13,849 bases of DNA from an uncultured Massilia sp. (GCA_946886065.1 CAMPHU010000118.1:1-13849); one strand, 5' to 3'; counted from the first letter of the stretch, positions 1-6,086 are shown. Made by a program: numbers and translations. Notes: generated by a model from the letters alone, not told the origin.

Positions 1-1
1 G

Positions 2-142
2 AGCGAGCCGGGAATTTGCGCATTTTATTTGTCGGTCGGCCAGGCGTTCAAGGACGTTCGCTTTGCGCCCGAGACGGTCGACCAGGCTATCGATGCTCAG
101 ATTGAAAAGCCCCTGGTTCAGGCCGAAAAGGAGGTCGGATGA
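2..142 (+). CDS. 3' end of an unidentified element gene (partial, 46 codons visible)
   Basis: A reading frame is open from the window edge (first whole codon at position 2) and stops with TGA at 140-142. The visible C-terminus reads SEPGICAFYLSVGQAFKD and ends in AQIEKPLVQAEKEVG, a Glu/Lys/Gln-rich helical-looking tail. I do not recognise the family. It is supported as coding because its stop codon overlaps the ATG of the next ORF (ATGA) and the ribosome binding site of that ORF, AGGAGGT at 129-135, lies inside its last codons. This is the usual arrangement in phage early operons. The start is outside the window, so length and function cannot be judged. It probably belongs to the same element as the integrase. 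Confidence 0.55.
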   Translation, partial: SEPGICAFYLSVGQAFKDVRFAPETVDQAIDAQIEKPLVQAEKEVG

Positions 143-321
143 TCATCGAACGAAAAGCAGACCGGCGCCGCAGCGCGTCGTCGTACTTCACCAGCCCGGT
201 CAACGACCGCCGCCGGCCAGCGTACGAGCGCCGCGGCACGGTGCCGGCGACGCCGCTGATGCCGCGCGAGGTGCTGGTGCACGGCGAGCGCCGGTTGCTG
301 CCTGACGCTGGACTGGAGTGA
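139..321 (+). CDS. Small hypothetical protein of the integrative element (60 aa)
   Basis: A 60-residue ORF begins at ATG 139, overlapping the previous stop, behind a near-perfect Shine-Dalgarno AGGAGGT (129-135). Its TGA at 319-321 lies just ahead of the next gene, whose ribosome binding site GGAG (315-318) is inside its last codons. The protein is basic and Arg-rich in the first half (RKADRRRSASS, then DRRRPAYERRG), with no membrane segment and no motif I can name. Coding status rests on the coupling and the strong ribosome binding site rather than on similarity. In such a position, two genes before an integrase, small basic proteins are often regulators or DNA-binding accessory factors, but that is only inference from place and charge. 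Confidence 0.5.
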   Translation: MIIERKADRRRSASSYFTSPVNDRRRPAYERRGTVPATPLMPREVLVHGERRLLPDAGLE

Positions 322-323
322 AC

Positions 324-560
324 ATGCCGACCAATTACCTGACCGCCGACGAGCTGGCCGAGCTTATCGGCTGCGCGCCCACCAGCTTCGCGTGCATGCG
401 CCGATACCTCGAGCGCCACAGCTGGCCCTTCGAGCCGAACCTGCGGGGATTCCCCAGGGTCAGCCGCGCGTATCATGACGCCCGCATGACCGGCGCCATG
501 TCGCCGAGCGCGCCGCCGGACGCGGCCGCCGAACCTGACTTCAGTATGTTTTCGCAATGA
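324..560 (+). CDS. DUF4224-type small phage protein upstream of integrase
   Basis: A 78-aa protein starting MPTNYLTADELAELIG. The N-terminal LTxxELAELxG block, followed about 25 residues later by a W-P-F segment (HSWPFEPNLRGFPRVSR), is the pattern of DUF4224, a small domain common directly upstream of phage tyrosine integrases. The family has no proven biochemical role; its place and its helix-turn-helix-like first half suggest an excisionase-like or regulatory DNA-binding function (inference). I chose ATG 324 because GGAG at 315-318 sits 5 nt upstream. A GTG at 318 would add only two residues and has no good ribosome binding site. The stop TGA (558-560) overlaps the integrase ATG as ATGA, so the two are probably translationally coupled. 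The Ala/Pro-rich tail after residue 55 is likely unstructured. Confidence 0.72.
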   Translation: MPTNYLTADELAELIGCAPTSFACMRRYLERHSWPFEPNLRGFPRVSRAYHDARMTGAMSPSAPPDAAAEPDFSMFSQ

Positions 561-1657
561 TCGGAAGAAGAAAATCACCGGACGGCATGCCGTTCCGCCT
601 CTACGAGCGCATCGGCAAGTTCAAGGTGAGCTATGGCTACAAGCTACCGGACGGAACCTGGGCGTTCCGCCTGACGGCTGCCGCCAGCGACAAGGACGCG
701 TGCGCCCGGATCCGCGCAGAGGCTATCGACCGGGCCAATGAATTGAACGGGGCACCGGTGGAGAGCGGCGCGACGGAGGCGCTGTTCAAGCGCTACTTCA
801 CCTGGCAGCGCAGCCTGCCGCCCGAGAGCGAAGAGCGGAAGGCCGACAGCACGCTGGACGAGAACGAGCACAACGAGGCCAAGCGCCTGCTCCGCACGTT
901 TGGCAAGGTGAAGCCCTCGGTCATCAAGCCCGTGCACATCTACAAGTACCTGGACGGCCGGGCCGCCGAGGGCGCACCGGCCAAGGCGAACAAGGAGATC
1001 GCGCTGCTGTCCGCGGTGCTGGAGTTCGGGCGGCGCAAGGGTGTGCTCGAGACGAACCCCTGCCTGAACATCAAGTACAACAAGACACGGCCGGACACCC
1101 GCTACGTGACGCCGGCCGAGCTCGACCTGGTGCTGCGCACGGCGCGCGAGCGCGGCGGCATGTATGTGGTCGCGGCGCTGTGCTTGCGCGCCGCCTACCT
1201 GACGGTGAGCCGTCCGGACGAGATGCGCAAGATCACGCGCCAGGCCATCACCGACCTCGGCGTCGAGATGGCAGTGGGGAAGCGGAAGAAAGGCCAGGCC
1301 CAGAAGTTCAAGCTGATCGAGTGGTCGACCGAGCTCCGCGCCGTCATTGACGAGGCGTTGAAGCTGCAGCGTACCACCAGCATGTATGTTTTCGGCAACA
1401 GCGACGGCCAGCCCTACACCACCAGCGGCTGGAACACGAACCTGCGCCGCCTGATGGAGCACGCCAGGAAGAAGGCCGAGAAGGAAGGGGTCGAGTTCGC
1501 GCGGTTCACGCTGAAGGACATGCGGCCAGCGGCGGTCACGGACCGGGTGGACGAGGGGGACCAGGACATCATGAACGCCACCGGGCACAGCAGCGATCGC
1601 ATGGTCAAGCAGGTCTACGACCGGCGGAAAAAGAAGACAGCCAGAGCGACCGAGTAG
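557..1657 (+). CDS. Site-specific tyrosine recombinase (phage integrase), 366 aa
   Basis: Catalyses integration and excision of the element by strand exchange at att sites. Layout: an N-terminal arm-binding-like region (about 1-70), a SAM-like core-binding domain (about 72-175, ending LETNPCLNIKYN), then the catalytic domain. Catalytic residues that can be seen: Arg219 in TVSRPDEM, a beta-hairpin Lys in the GKRKKGQAQK stretch (241-250), Lys320 and Arg323 in LKDMRPAAVTD, His344 in ATGHSS, and nucleophile Tyr354 in KQVYDR. The usual His of H-x-x-R is Lys320 here; a similar K-D-x-R form occurs in a known branch of phage integrases, so this need not mean loss of function. Length is normal for the family. 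The start overlaps the DUF4224 stop by ATGA. The gene points toward tRNA-His about 1 kb downstream, the probable attachment site. Confidence 0.93.
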   Translation: MIGRRKSPDGMPFRLYERIGKFKVSYGYKLPDGTWAFRLTAAASDKDACARIRAEAIDRANELNGAPVESGATEALFKRYFTWQRSLPPESEERKADSTLDENEHNEAKRLLRTFGKVKPSVIKPVHIYKYLDGRAAEGAPAKANKEIALLSAVLEFGRRKGVLETNPCLNIKYNKTRPDTRYVTPAELDLVLRTARERGGMYVVAALCLRAAYLTVSRPDEMRKITRQAITDLGVEMAVGKRKKGQAQKFKLIEWSTELRAVIDEALKLQRTTSMYVFGNSDGQPYTTSGWNTNLRRLMEHARKKAEKEGVEFARFTLKDMRPAAVTDRVDEGDQDIMNATGHSSDRMVKQVYDRRKKKTARATE

Positions 1658-1685
1658 CAGAGGTCGCCAAGTTTCCGGCAAATTC

Positions 1686-2498
1686 TCACTGAGGCTTAAA
1701 AAAATGGCTGAACTGCCCAACTACTAGGCAGACATAATCGTGCAAGCTAGTGATGAGTTCAAACAAAGGGTACTTCTTCTCGTCGCAGATCACCGAGACG
1801 ACGGCCTGTACCTTAATGTTGCCGCCAGCTTTCTCGAGCGGATGTCTTGTCCGGTATTCTAGGAGAGGCACACCTGGGGCAAGCGGCCCGGCCCAGATGG
1901 TTACATCGGGCGGAGTATTGAGATCCGCGGCTAGTTCATCCGCAAATATCACAGTAGCGGAAAGCTCAAACGTTTCTGGTGCAAACAAGGCGACAGCCGG
2001 GATCCGGTGCTTGTCCGAGTTATTCACGCGCTGGAGCAGTATTAGTGGGTCCTTTTCCGAAAGCTTCTCGGCACCAGGAAGATCTCGGTTAAATGGCTGA
2101 ATCATTTGAATCAGACGAGCCGCCTCTTCTGGCAACTGCTGCAGGTAGCGTTTCCCCACCTTCGCGAAAGCAGTTGGGTCATCGAAAATAGGGAAGGCTA
2201 AGTCCTTCGGCCGTAGCGGCGGCTCGGCCTGGAGCCTTGCGAGCGCAAAGGCCAGATTGTCGAGCGCACTGCGTAAATTGTGAGCGAACTCGCCGAGCGT
2301 CAGCCCGAGGTCGTCAAAGGGCAGCGCCTCCTTGAATGGGTCGAGCACAACTTTATACCCGTGACGGTTAGGAAGGAATTCGACGTGCGTTTGGGAGGGG
2401 TTATTTTTGGCCCACTCTGATGCAAAAGCGATCAACGCATCACGCTGTTTTGCCGCGCGCTCAAGCTTTAGCATGACCGGCCGGATGAGTTCGTCCAC
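1686..2498 (-). CDS. Unknown protein carried between integrase and tRNA-His (about 270 aa)
   Basis: The open frame extends upstream through the tRNA-His gene, so its full length cannot be real. I place the start at GTG 2498 because GGAGG (2502-2506) is 3 nt upstream, which is short but usable. ATG 2474 (262 aa) or TTG 2567 are alternatives. The protein looks soluble, with a long N-terminal helix (LIRPVMLKLERAAKQRDAL), a strong block LGEFAHNLRSALDNLAFALA (about residues 68-87), FPIFDD (102-107), and NNSDKHR (159-165). I associate the HNLRSALD...N-DKHR pattern with a broad family of uncharacterised bacterial proteins; no function is known to me. It is convergent with the integrase, 28 bp apart, and visibly more A/T-rich than every other gene here, which suggests separate acquisition. 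A HEPN-like helical fold is conceivable but not shown. Confidence 0.72.
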   Translation of the reverse strand: MDELIRPVMLKLERAAKQRDALIAFASEWAKNNPSQTHVEFLPNRHGYKVVLDPFKEALPFDDLGLTLGEFAHNLRSALDNLAFALARLQAEPPLRPKDLAFPIFDDPTAFAKVGKRYLQQLPEEAARLIQMIQPFNRDLPGAEKLSEKDPLILLQRVNNSDKHRIPAVALFAPETFELSATVIFADELAADLNTPPDVTIWAGPLAPGVPLLEYRTRHPLEKAGGNIKVQAVVSVICDEKKYPLFELITSLHDYVCLVVGQFSHFFKPQ

Positions 2499-2557
2499 GT
2501 TCCTCCAGTGCTCAACAATATGGCCAGAGGGTAATAAAACGCCCGAACAGTAGTGGC

Positions 2558-2591
2558 CATCTTCCAAAAATTGGAATTCATCTTCCAAAAA
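2558..2591. repeat. Two 13-bp direct repeats with 21-bp period beside the probable att site
   Basis: The sequence CATCTTCCAAAAA occurs at 2558-2570 and again at 2579-2591, exactly 21 bp apart, or two helical turns. The first copy is also half of a small inverted repeat, TTCCAA-AAA-TTGGAA (2562-2576). The second copy supplies the U-tract of the tRNA-His terminator. Spacing in whole helical turns near an attachment site is what arm-type integrase or excisionase sites look like, but this is inference. Confidence 0.5.
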
Positions 2592-2628
2592 CGGAAACGG
2601 GCTACAGCGATGACGCTTGTAACCCGTT
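2587..2628 (-). terminator. Rho-independent terminator downstream of tRNA-His
   Basis: Read on the - strand, a stem of about 11 bp (AACGGGTTACA against TGTAGCCCGTT, one wobble), then a bulged A and 3 more base pairs, closes a TCAT loop (2596-2628). It is followed by a T-rich run ending in TTTTT at 2587-2591. It begins 20 nt after the tRNA-His CCA. If the element did integrate at the tRNA 3' end, this terminator is element DNA that replaces the original one and also shields the unknown gene from tRNA transcription. Confidence 0.75.
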
Positions 2629-2647
2629 GTTTTTACTGCTGAATTCT

Positions 2648-2723
2648 TGGGGTGGCTGATGGGACTCGAACCCACGACAACAGGAATCACAATCCTGGAC
2701 TCTACCAACTGAGCTACAGCCAC
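2648..2723 (-). tRNA. tRNA-His (anticodon GTG)
   Basis: A full 76-nt cloverleaf on the - strand. The acceptor GTGGCTG pairs with CAGCCAC, the anticodon stem CAGGA/TCCTG carries GTG, the T arm contains GTTCGAGTC, and the CCA is encoded (2648-2650). The discriminator base is C73, and the base before the mature 5' end (complement of 2724) is G, so G-1 can pair with C73. This is the identity feature of bacterial tRNA-His, where RNase P leaves the extra G. Promoter and leader lie at 2736-2795 and a terminator at 2587-2628. Its 3' end faces the integrase-bearing element, which makes it the likely attachment site. Confidence 0.97.
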
Positions 2724-2735
2724 CACTGACTTGCT

Positions 2736-2762
2736 TTCTGTCTCGTCGTTGTCGAGACAGAA
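2736..2762 (-). other. Leader hairpin of the tRNA-His precursor
   Basis: A perfect 10-bp inverted repeat, TTCTGTCTCG and CGAGACAGAA with a 7-nt loop, fills most of the space between the predicted transcription start (about 2760) and the tRNA, leaving 12 nt (2724-2735) before the mature 5' end. The structure would lie at or near the very 5' end of the primary transcript. A similar hairpin precedes the tRNA-Ser gene in this window. Confidence 0.7.
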
Positions 2763-2766
2763 CAAG

Positions 2767-2803
2767 ATTATACAAACTCCGCGGCAAAGTGGCAAATTTA
2801 AAT
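2767..2803 (-). promoter_or_regulatory. Sigma-70 promoter of tRNA-His
   Basis: On the - strand a perfect -10 box TATAAT (2767-2772), preceded by the extended TG at -1 bp, is spaced 17 bp from TTGCCA (2790-2795) as the -35 box. An A/T-rich block ATTTAAAT (2796-2803) directly upstream resembles an UP element, as expected for a stable RNA gene. Confidence 0.8.
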
Positions 2804-2839
2804 GTGGGTGGGGAAGCGGAGGGTGGTCGTGTGCTTGTA

Positions 2840-2950
2840 AACTTGGATTCCCGCCTTCGCGGAAATGACGTGCTGAGGTTGCGGGCCACAAGGCACGCCG
2901 GCAGTCGGCGTCCTCAAACCGTCATTCCCGCGGAGGCGGGAACCCAAGTT
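2840..2950. repeat. Inverted pair of REP-like elements (REPIN-like)
   Basis: Two 31-bp copies of one palindromic element face each other: 2840-2870 (- orientation) and 2920-2950 (+ orientation). Each reads CGTCATT, then a stem of the form TTCCCGC/GCGGGAA with a short loop, then CCAAGTT. They differ at only a few positions. The 49-bp spacer continues the symmetry with TGAGG (2874-2878) and CCTCA (2912-2916), plus a CGCCG/CGGCG hairpin (2896-2910). The core resembles the ATTCCC-N-GGGAAT repeats known from Neisseria (dRS3) and other proteobacteria. The pair lies between the murI stop and the tRNA-His promoter, and in RNA it could act as a 3' stabiliser or terminator for murI. Confidence 0.8.
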
Positions 2951-2969
2951 CGCTGGCAGACCCCAGCGC

Positions 2970-3821
2970 TTACTGGCTCACCACCGGCGCCGCAATCTCC
3001 ACCTCATGCACCGGCGGATCAATCCCCAGCAAACTGCCGAACGCCGCCGTCAAGGCCGCGCTGCTGGCGCTGGTGAACCCGGTCAGGCTGGCCGGCTGCC
3101 CGCCCGCCGTGCGCAGCAGGTGTTCGGCTTCCAGCAGGCGCGCCAGTTGCCGCGCCACGGCGTCGCCGGTGTCGATCAGCGCCACATCCGCACGGCCCGC
3201 CCTGGCCAGCACGCGCTCGATCGAGGCGCGCACCAGTGGATAGTGGGTGCAGCCCAGCACCAGGGTGTCGGCGCCCTGGTCCAGCAGGGGATGGATATAG
3301 CGCTCCAGCATGGCGGCGGTCTCCGCCGAATCGAGCGCGCCGAATTCGATCTGGTCGACCAGGCCGACGCAGGGCTGCAGCAGGAAATCGGCCCCGGTGG
3401 CCTCGTGGATCTGGTCGCGCAGCGCGAGGAACTTGGATCCCCGCAACGTGCGTTCGGTCGCGAGCACGCCGACCTTGCCGTTGCGGGTGCTGGCCGCGGC
3501 CGGTTTCAGGCCGGGTTCGACGCCCACGATGGGCATCGCGGGATAGCGCTCGCGCAGCTTGCGCACGGCCGCCACGGTGGCGGTGTTGCAGGCCACGACC
3601 AGGGCCTTGACCCCGTGCGTGGCCAGGTAGTCGGCAATCGACAGCACGCGCGCGACGACGACGTCCTCGGGCTTGTCGCCATAAGGAGCGAAGCCGGAAT
3701 CGGCGAAATACAGGAGATGTTCGTGCGGCAGCTGCGCCTGGATGTGGCGCAGCACCGAGAGGCCGCCGACGCCCGAGTCGAACACGCCGACCGGGGCGCT
3801 TTGGGGCAGGTTGGATGTCAT
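2970..3821 (-). CDS. murI: Glutamate racemase (283 aa)
   Basis: Converts L-glutamate to D-glutamate for peptidoglycan in the cytoplasm, by a cofactor-free two-base mechanism. Diagnostic motifs: GVFDSGVGGLSVL (12-24, with Asp15 and Ser16), YFADSGFAPYGDK (38-50), the first catalytic cysteine in ACNTATVAA (Cys78), GVEPGLKPAA (100-109), and the second catalytic cysteine in LGCTHYPLV (Cys191). Length is normal, about 10-20 residues longer than the shortest family members because of a C-terminal tail. The open frame runs back into the fumarase region; I set the start at ATG 3821 (MTSNLPQSAP), just before the conserved core and after the hairpin that follows fumarase. The ribosome binding site is weak. 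It is the last gene of the UPF0114-fumarase-murI series, with a 56-bp gap to fumarase. Confidence 0.95.
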   Translation of the reverse strand: MTSNLPQSAPVGVFDSGVGGLSVLRHIQAQLPHEHLLYFADSGFAPYGDKPEDVVVARVLSIADYLATHGVKALVVACNTATVAAVRKLRERYPAMPIVGVEPGLKPAAASTRNGKVGVLATERTLRGSKFLALRDQIHEATGADFLLQPCVGLVDQIEFGALDSAETAAMLERYIHPLLDQGADTLVLGCTHYPLVRASIERVLARAGRADVALIDTGDAVARQLARLLEAEHLLRTAGGQPASLTGFTSASSAALTAAFGSLLGIDPPVHEVEIAAPVVSQ

Positions 3822-3850
3822 GTTCGGCGGCGCGAAGTGGGGTTGGACGC

Positions 3851-3871
3851 GTGGGCGGCCAAGCCGCCCAC
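3851..3871 (-). terminator. Hairpin between fumarase and murI
   Basis: GTGGGCGGC and GCCGCCCAC form a perfect 9-bp G/C stem with a 3-nt loop, 6 bp after the fumarase stop codon. No U-run follows, so it is a weak terminator or an mRNA-stabilising 3' structure that could lower murI expression relative to fumarase rather than a full stop. Confidence 0.5.
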
Positions 3872-3877
3872 CCTGCT

Positions 3878-5413
3878 TTACACGGTGGCGACCGGGATGC
3901 CTTTCAGCGACTCGATCTTCGCGGCCCACTCCTTCGGACCGGTGATGTGCACCGAGGTGCCGGTCGAATCGACGGCCACGGTCACCGGCATGTCGGTGAC
4001 TTCGAACTCGTAGATCGCTTCCATGCCCAGGTCCTCGAAGCCGACCACCTTGGCCGACTTGATCGCCTTCGACACCAGGTAGGCCGAGCCGCCCACCGCC
4101 ATCAGGTAGGCCGACTTGTGCTTCTGGATCGATTCGATCGCCGCCGGGCCGCGCTCCGCCTTGCCGATCATGGCGATCAGGCCGGTCTGCTCCAGCATCA
4201 TGTCGGTGAACTTGTCCATGCGGGTCGCGGTGGTCGGGCCGGCCGGGCCCACGACTTCCTCGCGCACCGGATCGACCGGGCCGACGTAGTAGATCACGCG
4301 GTTGGTGAAGTCCACCGGCAGCTGCTCGCCCTTGGCCAGCATGTCCTGGATGCGCTTGTGGGCGGCGTCGCGGCCGGTCAGCATCTTGCCGTTCAGGAGC
4401 AGGGTCTGGCCCGGCTGCCACGACGCGACTTCCTCCTTGGTGAGGGTGTTCAGGTCGACGCGCTTGGACTTCTCGGTGTCCGGGGTCCAGTGCACGTCCG
4501 GCCAGGTCGACAGCGCCGGCGGTTCGATATAGGCCGGGCCCGAGCCGTCCAGCACGAAGTGGGCGTGGCGGGTGGCGGCGCAGTTCGGGATCATCGCCAC
4601 CGGCTTGGAGGCCGCGTGGGTCGGGTACATGTTGATCTTCACGTCCAGCACGGTGGTCAGGCCGCCCAGGCCCTGGGCGCCGATGCCCAGCGCGTTGATC
4701 TTGTCGCACAGCTCGATGCGCAGTTCTTCCAGCTTGTTCTGCGGGCCGCGCTGCTTGAGCTCGTACATGTCGATGTCTTCCATCAGCGACTCTTTCGCCA
4801 TCAGCATCGCCTTCTCGGCGGTGCCGCCGATGCCGATGCCCAGCATGCCCGGCGGGCACCAGCCGGCGCCCATCAGCGGCACGGTCTTGATGACCCAGTC
4901 GACCAGCGAGTCGGACGGGTTGAGCATGACGAACTTGGTCTTGTTCTCCGAGCCGCCGCCCTTGGCCGCCAGCTTGACGTCGACGGTGTCGCCTTCCACC
5001 AGCTCCATGTGGACCACGGCCGGGGTGTTGTCCTTGGTGTTCTTGCGCTCGAAGTGCGGGTCGGCCACGATCGAGGCGCGCAGCTTGTTGTCCGCGAAGT
5101 TGTAGGCGCGGCGCACGCCTTCGTTGACGGCGTCGGTCACCGAACCGGTGAAGCCTTCGAAGCGCACGCCCATGCCCACTTTCAGGAACACGTTGACGAT
5201 GCCGGTGTCCTGGCAGATCGGGCGCTTGCCTTCCGCGCACATGCGCGAGTTGGTCAGGATCTGGGCGATCGCGTCCTTGGCGGCCGGGCTCTGCTCGGCT
5301 TCATAGGCGCGCGCCAGGTGCTGGATGTAGTCGGCCGGGTGGTAGTAGCTGATGTACTGCAGTGCGGCGGCGACCGATTCGATCAGGTCGCTCTGGGTGA
5401 TGACAGTTGCCAT
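3878..5413 (-). CDS. fumA: Class I fumarate hydratase, iron-sulfur dependent (511 aa)
   Basis: Interconverts fumarate and L-malate in the TCA cycle using an oxygen-sensitive [4Fe-4S] cluster. The single chain carries both class I regions: the N-terminal alpha region with PICQDTG (65-71) and CPPGMLGIGIGGTAEKAM (186-203), and the C-terminal beta region with GPTTATRMDKFTDMML (392-407) and the swivel domain to the end. The likely cluster ligands are Cys67, Cys186 and Cys278 (in IPNCAATRH); their spacing fits the single-chain enzymes of this class. Length is normal. Start ATG 5413 (MATVITQSDL) follows GAGA a few bases upstream and leaves 22 bp to the stop of the UPF0114 gene, so the two are almost surely co-transcribed. 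The symbol is given by class; which of the fumA/fumB-type names applies cannot be decided. Confidence 0.96.
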   Translation of the reverse strand: MATVITQSDLIESVAAALQYISYYHPADYIQHLARAYEAEQSPAAKDAIAQILTNSRMCAEGKRPICQDTGIVNVFLKVGMGVRFEGFTGSVTDAVNEGVRRAYNFADNKLRASIVADPHFERKNTKDNTPAVVHMELVEGDTVDVKLAAKGGGSENKTKFVMLNPSDSLVDWVIKTVPLMGAGWCPPGMLGIGIGGTAEKAMLMAKESLMEDIDMYELKQRGPQNKLEELRIELCDKINALGIGAQGLGGLTTVLDVKINMYPTHAASKPVAMIPNCAATRHAHFVLDGSGPAYIEPPALSTWPDVHWTPDTEKSKRVDLNTLTKEEVASWQPGQTLLLNGKMLTGRDAAHKRIQDMLAKGEQLPVDFTNRVIYYVGPVDPVREEVVGPAGPTTATRMDKFTDMMLEQTGLIAMIGKAERGPAAIESIQKHKSAYLMAVGGSAYLVSKAIKSAKVVGFEDLGMEAIYEFEVTDMPVTVAVDSTGTSVHITGPKEWAAKIESLKGIPVATV

Positions 5414-5435
5414 GGAAGTTCTCGATGAGTGGAAG

Positions 5436-6041
5436 TTAATGCTTTGCGTGGTGGGTCGTCATGACGATGCGGTCGGTGTAGGCGATGGCCATGGCCGACA
5501 GCAGGAACGCGCAATGGATGATGGTCTGGAACATCATCGTCTCCGCGGTGTAGTTCGCGGCATTGATAAAGGTCTTGAGCAGGTGGATCGACGAGATGCC
5601 GATGATCGCCATCGCCAGCTTGGTCTTGAGCACCGAGGCGTTCACGTGCGACAGCCATTCCGGCTGGTCCGGGTGGCCCTCCAGGTGCATCCGCGAGACG
5701 AAGGTTTCGTAGCCGCCGACGATCACCATGATCAGCAGGTTCGAGATCATGACCACGTCGATCAGCCCGAGCACCACCAGCATGATGGTCGTCTCGGTCA
5801 GCTTGGTCGGGCGCGCCGCGCCGGGCACGGTGACCACGTCCAGAATGTGCTGCAGCGAGGCGACGTTGCCCATCGCGGCGCCGATCAGGTCTTTCAGTTC
5901 GACCCAGAAATGGAAAACGTAGACGCACTGCGCCAGGATCAGGCCCAGGTAGAGCGGCAGCTGCAGCCAGCGGCTGGCGAAAATCAATCGGTTGAGCGGG
6001 GTGAGCTTGGGGGCTCCGTTGTTCGGTGCAGGATGCGACAT
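5436..6041 (-). CDS. UPF0114 (YqhA/TIGR00645) family inner-membrane protein, 201 aa
   Basis: An uncharacterised, widely conserved integral membrane protein. It shows the family pattern: an N-terminal [14 protein letters not shown] block (21-34), then four hydrophobic segments at about 27-46, 85-109, 140-157 and 170-189. Between them are a polar loop with GGYETFVSR (109-117) and the conserved [22 protein letters not shown] stretch from residue 134. It is a little longer than the E. coli homologue because of the N-terminal tail and the 47-80 loop. Start ATG 6041 has GGAG 11 nt upstream. It is the first gene of the - strand series with fumarase 22 bp downstream. The function is unknown; the linkage hints at a metabolic or stress role but proves nothing. 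Confidence 0.92.
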   Translation of the reverse strand: MSHPAPNNGAPKLTPLNRLIFASRWLQLPLYLGLILAQCVYVFHFWVELKDLIGAAMGNVASLQHILDVVTVPGAARPTKLTETTIMLVVLGLIDVVMISNLLIMVIVGGYETFVSRMHLEGHPDQPEWLSHVNASVLKTKLAMAIIGISSIHLLKTFINAANYTAETMMFQTIIHCAFLLSAMAIAYTDRIVMTTHHAKH

Positions 6042-6080
6042 CGGGAAACAGACTCCAGGAATGCGACAAAACAGCTGAGC

Positions 6081-6086
6081 ATTCTA
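6081..6086 (-). promoter_or_regulatory. Candidate -10 box for the UPF0114-fumarase-murI series
   Basis: On the - strand TAGAAT, preceded by GGTG, lies about 40 nt before the UPF0114 start and would give a leader of roughly 30 nt. No convincing -35 box is seen at 16-18 bp; CGGACA at 19 bp is the best match. Low confidence. Confidence 0.3.

Noticed and set aside
1700..1740. A CTGCC/GGCAG hairpin as the integrase terminator
   Set aside because: The stem is only 5 bp with no U-run, and it lies inside the end of the convergent gene.
2499..2891. Upstream extension of the unknown gene through tRNA-His and the REP element
   Set aside because: The translated stretch is the tRNA gene, its terminator and repeat DNA. 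A real start must be downstream of the terminator.
2840..2950. A CRISPR array or inverted-repeat ends of an insertion sequence
   Set aside because: There are only two units, in inverted orientation with a 49-bp spacer and no transposase between them. The REP pair explains it better.
3822..5240. Upstream extension of the murI frame through the fumarase gene, which might suggest a fusion protein
   Set aside because: The extension is an out-of-frame reading of fumarase codons, Arg/Gly-rich and without domains. MurI starts naturally at ATG 3821.
3815..5428. A 537-codon + strand frame antisense to fumarase
   Set aside because: His/Arg/Val-rich low-complexity translation with no motif. The opposite strand encodes fumarase with all key residues.
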